The notes beneath the pieces are model-generated. The model had not been told where the DNA came from. It saw only the letters and a program-made list of their open reading frames with translations, and ran no database searches. Shown here one piece after another: positions 1 to 7,358 of a stretch of 23,774 nt of DNA. A program made the translations under genes and the position numbers. The DNA is taken from NCBI GenBank assembly GCA_964460315.1, contig CAYWPQ010000022.1:1-23774 (forward strand), read 5' to 3'. The stretch is from Lacustribacter sp964460315 (GTDB lineage: Bacteria; Pseudomonadota; Gammaproteobacteria; Burkholderiales; Burkholderiaceae_A). Every line of letters starts with the position of its first letter. Within the stretch, counting starts at the first letter, position 1.

Positions 1-570
1 ATCACCGATTTTGGCGTCTTCATTGGGTTGCCTGGCAACATCGACGGACTGGTTCACCTCTCCGACCTCTCTTGGTCAGAGAGCGCTGAAGAGGCCGTAC
101 GCAACTTCAAAAAGGGCGATGAACTCGAAGCCGTGGTACTGGCCATCGATGTCGAGCGCGAGCGCATCTCTCTGGGTGTGAAGCAGCTCGACGGAGACCC
201 CTTCACGTCTTACGTGTCGCGCTTTGACAAGGGCGATATGGTCAAGGGCACCGTGAAAGAGGTCGACGCCAAAGGCGCCACCATCACCCTTGACACTGAT
301 GTTGAAGGTTATCTGCGCGCCTCGGAAATCTCACGCGACCGCGTGGAAGACGCCTCCAAGGTGATGTCGGTTGGCGACACCGTGGAAGCCATGGTGGTGA
401 ACGTGGACCGCAAGACCCGCGTGATCAACCTTTCGATTAAAGCCAAAGACTCTGCTGAGACCGCCGAGACCATGCAAAAGATGGCTGCTGAGACATCCGG
501 TGCCGCAGGCACCACCAGTCTTGGTGCTCTCTTGCGTGCCAAGCTCGACGATCAAGGCAACAAAGAGTAA
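1..570 (+). CDS. rpsA: 30S ribosomal protein S1, C-terminal part (5' end outside window)
   Basis: S1 is the large RNA-binding protein of the small ribosomal subunit that helps load mRNA during initiation. The reading frame is open from base 1, so 189 residues of the C-terminus are present. Two OB-fold S1 repeats are visible. The first is nearly complete (ITDFGVFIGL, then GLVHLSDLSW and ERISLGVKQL), matching repeat 5 of the E. coli protein. The second is complete (KGTVKEVDAKGATI, VEGYLRASEISRDRVEDA, RVINLSIKAKD), matching repeat 6. A short charged and Ala/Gly-rich tail follows and the gene ends in TAA. The start and the first four repeats lie to the left of the window. ihfB begins three bases after the stop, the usual rpsA-ihfB arrangement. 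The identification is secure from near-identity to known S1 motifs. Confidence 0.98.
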   Translation: MTDFGVFIGLPGNIDGLVHLSDLSWSESAEEAVRNFKKGDELEAVVLAIDVERERISLGVKQLDGDPFTSYVSRFDKGDMVKGTVKEVDAKGATITLDTDVEGYLRASEISRDRVEDASKVMSVGDTVEAMVVNVDRKTRVINLSIKAKDSAETAETMQKMAAETSGAAGTTSLGALLRAKLDDQGNKE

Positions 571-573
571 TCA

Positions 574-879
574 ATGACCAAGTCTGAATTAATCGCTCGG
601 CTCACCGAGCGATTGAATCAGCGAGGCACACCGCTTGCATCTCGCGATTGCGAGTTCGCTGTGAAAACGATTCTTGATGCGATGACCGAAGCCCTGGGGC
701 ATCGCCATCGCATCGAGATTCGTGGCTTCGGCACCTTTTCTCTGTCTCATCGTCCGGCCCGTGTGGGCCGTAACCCGAAATCCGGCGCCCAGGTTCCGGT
801 GCCTGAAAAGCGGGTTCCTCATTTCAAGCCCGGCAAAGATCTTCGTGAACGGGTGGACATTTCCAACCCATGCGATTGA
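574..879 (+). CDS. ihfB: Integration host factor subunit beta
   Basis: This is the beta subunit of the heterodimeric DNA-bending protein IHF, which acts in nucleoid architecture, recombination and sigma-54 promoter activation. The 101-residue product is a normal length for the HU/IHF family. It starts MTKSELIARL and carries the DNA-binding arm signature IEIRGFGTFSLSHRPARVGRNP, here from about residue 48 to 70, followed by the PVPEKRVPHFKPGKDLRERV tail. The arm's proline within the RNP segment, which intercalates into DNA in this family, is present. The ATG lies three bases after the rpsA stop, so the two genes are probably co-transcribed. Its 3' end overlaps the lapA start by 10 bp, which suggests translational coupling. 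Beta is preferred over alpha because of the rpsA neighbour and the N-terminal TKSELI motif. Confidence 0.96.
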   Translation: MTKSELIARLTERLNQRGTPLASRDCEFAVKTILDAMTEALGHRHRIEIRGFGTFSLSHRPARVGRNPKSGAQVPVPEKRVPHFKPGKDLRERVDISNPCD

Positions 880-1115
880 TCGCTTTTGTTTTTCGCCTGG
901 CACTCTTTCTTGTGGTGCTTCTGTTTGCGCTGGCCAATACCCACCCGGTGAGCCTGACCCTGGTCCCAGGTATGGATCGCCTGACCTTCGAGGCACCGAT
1001 GGCACTCTGGGTGGTGGGCATTTTTGCTCTCGGTGTGCTGGTCTGTTTTCTTTACCTCTTGCCCACCCTGGTGAGTGCCTGGCGAAAGCCCGCGAAAGAT
1101 CCAAATGGAAATTGA
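870..1115 (+). CDS. lapA: LapA-type small membrane protein (DUF1049)
   Basis: LapA family proteins are small inner-membrane proteins encoded next to LapB and linked to lipopolysaccharide assembly; their exact function is less clear than that of LapB. The 81-residue product has two hydrophobic segments, about residues 2-22 (RLIAFVFRLALFLVVLLFAL) and about 43-66 (MALWVVGIFALGVLVCFLYLL). They are separated by a loop carrying the family-typical N-x-HPVSLTL stretch, and a short basic cytoplasmic tail follows. The start codon sits inside the last codons of ihfB and the stop overlaps the lapB start by 11 bp, so the three genes form a tightly coupled chain. The call rests on the topology, the NTHPVSL motif and the position immediately before lapB. 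Confidence 0.9.
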   Translation: MRLIAFVFRLALFLVVLLFALANTHPVSLTLVPGMDRLTFEAPMALWVVGIFALGVLVCFLYLLPTLVSAWRKPAKDPNGN

Positions 1116-2004
1116 TCTCGCCTGGCTTTTGGTGTTGCCTTTCTTGTTTGCGCTTGGCTGGGTCACGGCTCGTTTTGACCGCGGCCAGCATGGCCGGGAA
1201 ATTCGCCATCTGCCCAAAGACATTCTTGACGGCCTTTCGGCCGTACTGACCAACGACCTGGGGCGTGCGACGGAGTCCTTGCTCTCGGCCGCACGATCCG
1301 CCCCAGATTCCATCGAGATTCACCGCGCGGTGGGTAACCTTTACCGCAAGCGCGGGCTGATTGACCGGGCCATTGAAGTCCATGAAGCCGCCTTGCAGCA
1401 GCCCACGATTGGCGAGAACGACCGGCTTGTTCTTTCCCTTGATCTTGGCCGCGATTACCTTGCCGCAGGCCTCTTTGATCGCGCGGCTGCATTGTTGGAA
1501 TCGGTGGTTCAGTCGATCGATGCCGAAGCATCGGATGCTGAGGTTACCTCGGCGGCCGCTTCGGCGGAATCGAATACTGGGCGCCTGGGGCTTGCCAATC
1601 AGGCCCGTGCGCTCTTGATGGAAATTGCGGACCGCACCCGGGATTGGCCTGCGGCCATTCGCTGGACACAGGAGATGCATTCCCACCGAGCATCTTTTGA
1701 AGGCCACAGCTTTGCCCAGCTGATGGGACACTTTCATTGTGAACTCGCCCTGGGGGCGTTGGCCCGTGATCAGCGTGAAGAGGCAAGGCTGGCCCTGATC
1801 CAGGCCGAAGGCTTTGATGCGCCCGGCCCTAAGGCACGCATTGCGTCCATTCGTGAACAGATGGGTGATGCACCGCTGGCGGCGGGCACCCCCGAACCCC
1901 CAGCGCTTCGCGCCTGCAAGGTTTGCGGTTTTCGCAGCCGACAGCAGCTTTGGCAGTGCCCAGGATGTCATCACTGGGACCAATTCACGCCTGCGAAGGC
2001 CTGA
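1105..2004 (+). CDS. lapB: LPS assembly regulator LapB (YciM), shortened
   Basis: In E. coli LapB is a membrane-anchored TPR protein that works with FtsH to control LpxC turnover and so LPS synthesis. The start chosen is the ATG at 1105 (MEIDLAWLL), which gives the expected N-terminal anchor at about residues 5-22; the frame extends further up to 1075 but that part lies inside lapA. TPR-like helices cover about residues 37-136, including RGLIDRAIEVHEAAL and LGRDYLAAGLFDRAAALLE, and about 168-250. A rubredoxin-like zinc ribbon ends the protein (C271, C274, C285, C288). The product is 299 residues against 389 in E. coli. By eye alignment the C-terminal TPRs between about residue 254 and the zinc ribbon are missing and replaced by a short Pro/Ala linker. 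Residues about 137-165 form an Ala/Ser/Glu-rich insert. Confidence 0.93.
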   Translation: MEIDLAWLLVLPFLFALGWVTARFDRGQHGREIRHLPKDILDGLSAVLTNDLGRATESLLSAARSAPDSIEIHRAVGNLYRKRGLIDRAIEVHEAALQQPTIGENDRLVLSLDLGRDYLAAGLFDRAAALLESVVQSIDAEASDAEVTSAAASAESNTGRLGLANQARALLMEIADRTRDWPAAIRWTQEMHSHRASFEGHSFAQLMGHFHCELALGALARDQREEARLALIQAEGFDAPGPKARIASIREQMGDAPLAAGTPEPPALRACKVCGFRSRQQLWQCPGCHHWDQFTPAKA

Positions 2005-2027
2005 CACATCCATTTGAAAAGCACATC

Positions 2028-2972
2028 ATGAGCACAGCGCTGAATCATTCCAAGGTGTTGGTCGTGGGCGATGTCATGCTGGACCGTTACTGGTTTGGCG
2101 ATGCCGAACGCATTTCTCCGGAAGCGCCGGTACCCGTGGTCAAGGTCCAACAGTCGGACGAACGTCTTGGCGGCGCGGCCAATGTGGCCCGCAACATTGC
2201 ATCGCTGGGCGCCAAGGCCCATCTGATGGGCGTGGTGGGCGGCGATGAACCAGGGCGTACGCTGCATCAGCTGGTTCAAGAATGTGGAATTGCGGACCAC
2301 CTGGTGGACGACCCTTCCGTGAAGACCACGGTGAAGCTTCGAGTTCTGGCCCAACGTCAACAGCTCCTGAGGGTGGATTTCGAATCCACACCTGACCATG
2401 AAGTTCTGGTGGAAAAGCTGGATCAGTTCAAAGCATTGCTGCCGCAGGTCAAGGCGGTGGTGCTTTCTGATTACGGTAAGGGAGGATTGCTTCATATCGC
2501 CCAGATGATTGCAGCCGCCAAGGCCATGGGCGTTTTGACTTTGGTCGACCCCAAAGGCGATGACTATCGACGTTACGCTGGGGCCACTCTGCTCACCCCC
2601 AACCGATCCGAGTTTCGACAGGTGGTGGGCCGCTGGACCAATGAAGCCGAGATGACCCGAAAGGCGCATCAGCTTCGCGAATCGCTCGATCTTGACCATC
2701 TGTTGGTCACCCGCTCGGAAGAAGGCATGAGTCTTTACACCACCCATCAGGGCGCACCGCACGAGATCCATGTGCCTGCCCGGGCACGCGAGGTCTTTGA
2801 TGTCAGCGGCGCGGGCGACACGGTGATTGCCACGCTGGCGGTGATGCTGGCCGCTGGTGAGCCGCTGATGAAGTCCATTGAGATGGCCAACCGTGCAGGC
2901 GGCATTGTGGTGGGCAAACTCGGCACGGCCACGGTCAGTGCCGCAGAACTCTTTTCGGAAGGAACACCATGA
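2028..2972 (+). CDS. hldA: D-glycero-beta-D-manno-heptose-7-phosphate kinase, kinase domain only
   Basis: This enzyme phosphorylates heptose-7-phosphate at C1 on the way to ADP-L-glycero-D-manno-heptose, the inner-core LPS sugar. The product is a 314-residue PfkB/ribokinase-fold protein. It shows the N-terminal LGGAANVARNIASLG substrate-binding motif (about residues 48-61), DPKGDDYRRY and LTPNRSEF in the middle, and the C-terminal DVSGAGDT motif whose Asp264 is the family catalytic base. The E. coli HldE nucleotidyltransferase half is absent, so the partner hldC must lie elsewhere, which is common in Betaproteobacteria. The ATG at 2028 was chosen because upstream in-frame codons overlap lapB and lack homology; no clear Shine-Dalgarno is visible. 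The stop overlaps the hldD start as ATGA. The older symbol is rfaE1. Confidence 0.95.
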   Translation: MSTALNHSKVLVVGDVMLDRYWFGDAERISPEAPVPVVKVQQSDERLGGAANVARNIASLGAKAHLMGVVGGDEPGRTLHQLVQECGIADHLVDDPSVKTTVKLRVLAQRQQLLRVDFESTPDHEVLVEKLDQFKALLPQVKAVVLSDYGKGGLLHIAQMIAAAKAMGVLTLVDPKGDDYRRYAGATLLTPNRSEFRQVVGRWTNEAEMTRKAHQLRESLDLDHLLVTRSEEGMSLYTTHQGAPHEIHVPARAREVFDVSGAGDTVIATLAVMLAAGEPLMKSIEMANRAGGIVVGKLGTATVSAAELFSEGTP

Positions 2973-3967
2973 GCATCATCGTGACGGGCGCAGCAGGATT
3001 CATTGGCAGCAACCTGGTCAAGGCCTTGAACCTTGCTGGCGAGCAGGATGTCATTGCGGTGGACGAGATGTCCGACGCTGACAAGTTTAAAAATCTTGTC
3101 GACTGTGAAATTAGCGACTACCTGGACAAAGACGATTTCATCGATCGCATCGAGATGGGGCTTGATCCAAAAAAGGTGAGCGCCATTCTTCATCAAGGGG
3201 CCTGTTCCGACACTATGGAAACCGATGGCCGCTTCATGATGGACAACAACTTTCGCTATTCCCGAATTCTTTTGGGCTGGGCGCAAAAGCATCGCATCCC
3301 GTTCTTGTACGCATCATCGGCAGCGGTCTATGGCGGCAGCACGGAATTCCGCGAAGAGCGCGCCCTGGAGGCGCCGCTCAATGTCTATGGCTATTCCAAG
3401 TTTCTTTTTGATCAGACCGTGCGTCCATTGGTGGCCGGTCGGCCGACAGCACCCGTGGTGGGCTTTCGTTACTTCAATGTCTACGGTCCGCGAGAGCAGC
3501 ACAAAGGCCGTATGGCGTCGGTGGCCTTTCACCATTTCAACCAGTACCGCGCCGAAGGGCGAGTCAAGCTCTTCGAAGGCCACGAAGGCTGGAAAGCTGG
3601 CGAGCAGCAGCGGGACTTTGTTTCGGTGGACGATGTCGTGAAGGTGAACCTGCATTTTCTGAATCAGGCGCTTGCCGGAAAGGGCAAGAGCGGCATATTT
3701 AACCTGGGCACGGGCCGTGCACAAACCTTTAACGAGGTGGCCCAGGCCGTGATCAACACCATGGATGGCACCCAGCATTCGGTGGCGCAGCTGGTGAGCA
3801 GCAAGAAAATTGAATACATCGCCTTTCCTGACGCGCTCAAAGGCAAATACCAGAGCTTCACCCAGGCCGACCTGACCAGGCTTCGCGCGGCGGGCTACAA
3901 AGCAAACTTTCTTTCCGTGCAAGAAGGCGTGAGCCGCTATGTCAACGCTCGCCTTACCGCTTCTTAA
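2969..3967 (+). CDS. hldD: ADP-L-glycero-D-manno-heptose 6-epimerase
   Basis: HldD inverts C6 of ADP-heptose, the last step before the inner-core heptosyltransferases. The 332-residue product belongs to the extended short-chain dehydrogenase family. The nucleotide-binding motif TGAAGFIGSN is at residues 6-15, the SSAAVYGG stretch starts at about 116, and the catalytic pair Y140/K144 lies in NVYGYSK. FRYFNVYGPRE and the RDFVSVDD segment are typical of ADP-heptose epimerases. The start is fixed by the ATGA overlap with hldA, so the kinase and epimerase are translationally coupled and act in the same pathway. The 3' end overlaps the ubiA start by 29 bp. Length and motifs are normal. The older symbol is rfaD. 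Confidence 0.97.
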   Translation: MSIIVTGAAGFIGSNLVKALNLAGEQDVIAVDEMSDADKFKNLVDCEISDYLDKDDFIDRIEMGLDPKKVSAILHQGACSDTMETDGRFMMDNNFRYSRILLGWAQKHRIPFLYASSAAVYGGSTEFREERALEAPLNVYGYSKFLFDQTVRPLVAGRPTAPVVGFRYFNVYGPREQHKGRMASVAFHHFNQYRAEGRVKLFEGHEGWKAGEQQRDFVSVDDVVKVNLHFLNQALAGKGKSGIFNLGTGRAQTFNEVAQAVINTMDGTQHSVAQLVSSKKIEYIAFPDALKGKYQSFTQADLTRLRAAGYKANFLSVQEGVSRYVNARLTAS

Positions 3968-4829
3968 ATACCGCCTCAGCCTTTACGGCAAGCTGGCCAG
4001 GGTCGACAAGCCCATTGGCACCTTGCTGCTTTTGTGGCCCACGCTCTGGGCGCTCTGGCTTGCCGAGGGCGGCTTCCCCGAGCTATCAAGGCTTCTGGTG
4101 TTCGTCTTGGGTACGTTCTTGATGCGTTCAGCGGGCTGTGTGTTGAACGACATCGCCGATCGACATGTGGATATTCATGTGAAGCGAACCCAGGAGCGAG
4201 TGCTGGCCAGCGGCAAGATTTTTCTTTGGGAAGCGGTGATGGTGGCGGTGGTGTTGCTTGCCGCCTCGGCCCTGCTGCTGCTGTTCTTGAACGATCTGGC
4301 GATTCAGTTTGCGTTCACCGCGGCCTTTATTGCTGCAGCCTACCCTTATTTCAAAAGGTTTTTTGCGGTACCTCAGGCGGTACTTGGAATTGCCTTTGGC
4401 TTTGGCATTCTGATGGCCTTTGCCGACACCCAAGGCCAGGTGCCACCGATTGCCTGGATGATGTTTCTGGCAAACTTTTTCTGGGCCATGGCCTACGACA
4501 CCATCTATGCCATGGTCGACCGTGACGACGACTTGAAGATTGGTGTACGCAGTAGCGCGATTGCTTTTGGCCCGTGGGATGTTGTGGCTGTAGGCATCTG
4601 CTACACACTTTTCATGGCCTGCATGTGGGTGGTGGGGCAGTCATTGTCAGGGTCGTTTGGAAGCCATTGGCTGTTCTGGTCGGGCTGGCTTGCGACGCTG
4701 GTGCTCTGTGCCCTTTTCTTGATTCGTATTCGTTCACGAGACCGCGACGACTGCTTTGCCGTGTTTCGGGCGAACAACTATGTGGGCATTCCGTTCTTTA
4801 TTGCGATTGCCCTGCAGGTGGGCATTTAG
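3939..4829 (+). CDS. ubiA: 4-hydroxybenzoate octaprenyltransferase
   Basis: UbiA is an inner-membrane prenyltransferase that attaches the polyprenyl tail to 4-hydroxybenzoate in ubiquinone synthesis. The 296-residue product is strongly hydrophobic with about eight or nine membrane segments. The two Asp-rich metal/diphosphate motifs are both visible: NDIADRHVD (N70, D71, D74, D78) and YDTIYAMVDRDDD (about 186-198). RVDKPIGTLLLLWPTLWAL near the N-terminus is a UbiA hallmark. The ATG at 3939 lies inside the last ten codons of hldD, so expression probably depends on the upstream chain. Many Burkholderia genomes, as I recall, have cysM after hldD, so this placement is a little unusual. The 3' end overlaps the convergent proC by 4 bp. 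Confidence 0.96.
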   Translation: MSTLALPLLKYRLSLYGKLARVDKPIGTLLLLWPTLWALWLAEGGFPELSRLLVFVLGTFLMRSAGCVLNDIADRHVDIHVKRTQERVLASGKIFLWEAVMVAVVLLAASALLLLFLNDLAIQFAFTAAFIAAAYPYFKRFFAVPQAVLGIAFGFGILMAFADTQGQVPPIAWMMFLANFFWAMAYDTIYAMVDRDDDLKIGVRSSAIAFGPWDVVAVGICYTLFMACMWVVGQSLSGSFGSHWLFWSGWLATLVLCALFLIRIRSRDRDDCFAVFRANNYVGIPFFIAIALQVGI

Positions 4830-5680
4830 CGAAATTCCTGAGACATCTCGACGCCGCGATCCCGCGCGGCCTTCAGCGCTCGCACCATCACCGCCACAAA
4901 CTGGTCTTGATCAAGACTGGCCAGAGCCGCAGCAGTGGTACCACCTTTGGAGGTCACCTTTTCACGAAGCCGGGCGGGTGTTTCGCCGGAGGACTCCAGA
5001 AGTGCGACTGCGCCTTTGATGGTTTCAATAGCAAGCTGTTGTGACTGCGATTCACCAAGCCCAAGTTCTTGACCTGCCTGGGTGAGCGCTTCAATGAAAC
5101 GAAAGACATAGGCAGGGCCCGAACCCGAGAGTGCGGTGACACTGTCCATCAAGGCCTCGTTGGATATCCAAAGGCTTTGCCCCACGGCATTCATCAGCGT
5201 CTCCGCCTGCGAACGGGCAGCCTGGCCAACACTGTCATGGGCGTATAGACCGGTGACGCCCATGCCAACCAGCGCAGGCGTGTTGGGCATGGCACGAACC
5301 ACGCGGGTGTTGCCACACCAGCGGGACAGCGATTCAATGGAGATTCCTGCTGCAATCGACAAGAGATTGGCTTGGCTCAGAACTTTTCGTACACGTTCAG
5401 AGGCCTGTTCGCAGGCTTCTCGCATCTGTTGGGGTTTGACGGCAAGAATCACCCAGTTGTTGCTGGTGTCTTTGAGAAACGCCTCGGGGCAGTCACGGCC
5501 GTCCATGGTGAATTCGATGCCGTTGTTACGGCTGTCGGCATTGAATCGGCTTTGGAGTTTTTCTTGGGCGCCAGCGAAGGGTTCGATGACATGCAGATTG
5601 TTGATGGAGGCCTTGCTTTCAATCAGCCCACCAATCAACGCGGTGGCCATATTGCCACCGCCCACGATCAGAAGATTCAT
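4826..5680 (-). CDS. proC: Pyrroline-5-carboxylate reductase
   Basis: ProC reduces pyrroline-5-carboxylate to proline with NAD(P)H in the cytoplasm. The 284-residue product opens with the Rossmann motif MNLLIVGGGNMATALIGGL. It contains the family segments VKPQQM, SIAAGI, RVVRAMPNTPALVGMGVTGL, and the dimerisation-domain signature SGSGPAYVFRFIEALTQAG, plus REKVTSKGGTTAAAL. The start was set at the ATG at 5680, not at the upstream in-frame ATG at 5794, because homology begins there. An AAGGA Shine-Dalgarno lies six bases upstream (about 5687-5691), and the start forms an ATGA overlap with the murJ stop. proC therefore probably sits in a murJ-proC operon. proA, the preceding enzyme of proline synthesis, lies about 5 kb away on the same strand in a different transcription unit. 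Confidence 0.97.
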   Translation of the reverse strand: MNLLIVGGGNMATALIGGLIESKASINNLHVIEPFAGAQEKLQSRFNADSRNNGIEFTMDGRDCPEAFLKDTSNNWVILAVKPQQMREACEQASERVRKVLSQANLLSIAAGISIESLSRWCGNTRVVRAMPNTPALVGMGVTGLYAHDSVGQAARSQAETLMNAVGQSLWISNEALMDSVTALSGSGPAYVFRFIEALTQAGQELGLGESQSQQLAIETIKGAVALLESSGETPARLREKVTSKGGTTAAALASLDQDQFVAVMVRALKAARDRGVEMSQEFR

Positions 5681-7302
5681 ATCGCATCCTTTTTCAGATA
5701 ACTCGACCAACGCACACCCAAGAGCCTCAAGCTTGAAAAATACACCACCGCTGCGGCAACAAGAATCACACCAAGCCAGATGATGCGAAGCCATGGCTTG
5801 GTAGCAAGCGCCGCCCAGTCGAACTCCAGGGCGACCACGGCGATCACCAGCGACATCAGCAGGCTACTGACCAGCACACGAAGAATAAACCCCAGCCAGC
5901 CCTGGCTTGGCTGATAGATCTTGCGTGATCGAAGACCTCGGTAAAGAAGATAGGCATTGGCGCAGGCGGCAAGGCTTGTGGCCAGAGCAAGGCCTGCATG
6001 GCTGAAGAGGGGGACGAGACCCAGGTTAAGAATCTGGGTCAGCACCAGAGTGAAGAGCGCGATCTTCACTGGGGTTTTGATGTTTTGCTGGGCATAAAAA
6101 GCAGGTGCCAGTACCTTGATCGCGATCAGGCCCACCAAACCTACGGCATAGCCGGTCATCGCCTGAGAAGTCATGACGAGATCTTGATGATCAAATTTCC
6201 CGTAATGAAAAAGCACGGCAGCCAAGGGAATGGCCAACACGGCAAGCCCCATGGCGGCAGGAATAGCGAGCATGGTGACCAGCTTTAATCCCCAGTCCAC
6301 CAGCTGACTGACTCGTTGGGGGTCGCGTTCAGCATTGGCCTTGGTCAGGCTTGGCAAGAGCACTGTGCCCAACGCCACGCCCAAAAGGGCTGTGGGAAAT
6401 TCCATTAGACGATCAGCAAAGGAAAGCCATGAAACACTTCCCTCGGCAAGTCGTGAGGCGATGTGGGTGTTGATCACCAGGCTAACCTGAGCCACCGAGA
6501 CTGCCAAAGTGGCGGGAAGCATCAAGGTGAGCACACGTCGCACGTTGGGGTCTTGCCAGGCGGTGCGAAGTGACCAGTCACCAGTTGATGCGTCTTTCTG
6601 GCCAGGACGCTTACCTGAAGGCTCGGTGTCGCTAGCCTTGGTGTCAATGGCTTGTTTTGACTGGCTGAGCGTCCGACCCACCGCCAATAACATCAGGCCA
6701 AGCTGAGCTAGACCGCCCAAGATCACCGCTGCAGCAAGCGCCCAGATGGGTTCTTCAAGAAGGGGGGAGAGCAGCACCGCGCAGCCAATAAACGACAGAT
6801 TCAAAAGCACCGGCGCGAAGGCGGGCGCCTTGAATTCGGACCAGGTGTTGAGAAAGCCAGACGCCAGAGCCACCAGCGAGATCATGACAATGTAGGGAAA
6901 CATCCAGCGGGTGAGCAGCACCGCAAGGTCAAAGGTTTCGCGCTGACCGCCAAAGCCGCCGCTCATCAGCCAGACTAGGGCAGGGGCGGCGATCATGGCC
7001 GCAATCGTGACCAGGGTTAGAACGGTGGTCAGCAGCAGCGCCGCATGGCGAGCAAGCCGCACGGCCGCGACTTCGCCCTCTTGGGCCTTGATCTGGCCCA
7101 AAACCGGCACAAAAGCCTGGGAGAAGGCGCCTTCGGCGAACAGACGGCGCAGCAGATTGGGCAGCCGAAAAGCCACGAAAAAGGCGTCCGTCTGGCTTCC
7201 CGCGCCAAAATAGGCGGCAGTCAGGGTCTCGCGGGCCAGCCCCGTTATTCGGGACAGAAGCGTCAGCCCACTAATTGTGGCGGCGGTCTTGAGCAGATTC
7301 AT
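5677..7302 (-). CDS. murJ: Lipid II flippase MurJ (MviN)
   Basis: MurJ moves the peptidoglycan precursor lipid II across the inner membrane. The 541-residue polytopic protein has the pattern of the MOP superfamily with about 14 membrane segments. Its N-terminus is highly characteristic: LLSRITGLARE, then AYFGAG, TDAFFVAFRLPNLLRRLFAEGAFSQAFVPV. Conserved WLSFADRLMEFPTALLGVALGTVLLPSL is also seen. A hydrophilic stretch at about residues 213-250 (rich in Lys, Ser, Thr, Asp, Gly) between membrane segments 6 and 7 looks longer than usual and accounts for the slightly large size. The start ATG is 56 bp from the divergent rpsT start, and no clear Shine-Dalgarno precedes it. The stop overlaps the proC start as ATGA. 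The murJ/rpsT divergent pair is a familiar betaproteobacterial arrangement. Confidence 0.97.
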   Translation of the reverse strand: MNLLKTAATISGLTLLSRITGLARETLTAAYFGAGSQTDAFFVAFRLPNLLRRLFAEGAFSQAFVPVLGQIKAQEGEVAAVRLARHAALLLTTVLTLVTIAAMIAAPALVWLMSGGFGGQRETFDLAVLLTRWMFPYIVMISLVALASGFLNTWSEFKAPAFAPVLLNLSFIGCAVLLSPLLEEPIWALAAAVILGGLAQLGLMLLAVGRTLSQSKQAIDTKASDTEPSGKRPGQKDASTGDWSLRTAWQDPNVRRVLTLMLPATLAVSVAQVSLVINTHIASRLAEGSVSWLSFADRLMEFPTALLGVALGTVLLPSLTKANAERDPQRVSQLVDWGLKLVTMLAIPAAMGLAVLAIPLAAVLFHYGKFDHQDLVMTSQAMTGYAVGLVGLIAIKVLAPAFYAQQNIKTPVKIALFTLVLTQILNLGLVPLFSHAGLALATSLAACANAYLLYRGLRSRKIYQPSQGWLGFILRVLVSSLLMSLVIAVVALEFDWAALATKPWLRIIWLGVILVAAAVVYFSSLRLLGVRWSSYLKKDAI

Positions 7303-7317
7303 GATCGGCGCTATAGT
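7289..7317 (+). promoter_or_regulatory. Predicted sigma-70 promoter of rpsT
   Basis: TTGAGC at 7289-7294 (4 of 6 to TTGACA) and TATAGT at 7312-7317 (5 of 6 to TATAAT) are separated by exactly 17 bp. The predicted transcription start is near 7324, giving a leader of about 35 nt before the rpsT ATG. The -35 hexamer lies inside the first codons of murJ. On the opposite strand the same AT-rich element reads TAAACT (7320-7315) and might serve murJ as a -10. Confidence 0.6.
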
Positions 7318-7340
7318 TTAGGGCTTTTCCCGAATTCTTA

Positions 7341-7349
7341 AGAAGGAAG
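7341..7349 (+). promoter_or_regulatory. Shine-Dalgarno of rpsT
   Basis: AGAAGGAAG lies nine bases before the rpsT ATG. It is a strong purine-rich ribosome-binding site, and it fixes the start at 7359. Confidence 0.75.
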
Positions 7350-7358
7350 TTCAGATCC

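Noticed and set aside
589..2013. 474-codon open frame antisense to ihfB, lapA and lapB
   Set aside because: It mirrors well-identified genes on the plus strand, has no recognisable domain, and is the kind of long shadow frame expected in GC-rich coding DNA.
1923..2027. Longer N-terminus for hldA
   Set aside because: The extension overlaps lapB and carries no kinase homology; the family start fits the ATG at 2028.
5681..5794. Longer N-terminus for proC
   Set aside because: The extra 38 residues lie inside murJ, lack homology, and a good Shine-Dalgarno precedes the ATG at 5680.
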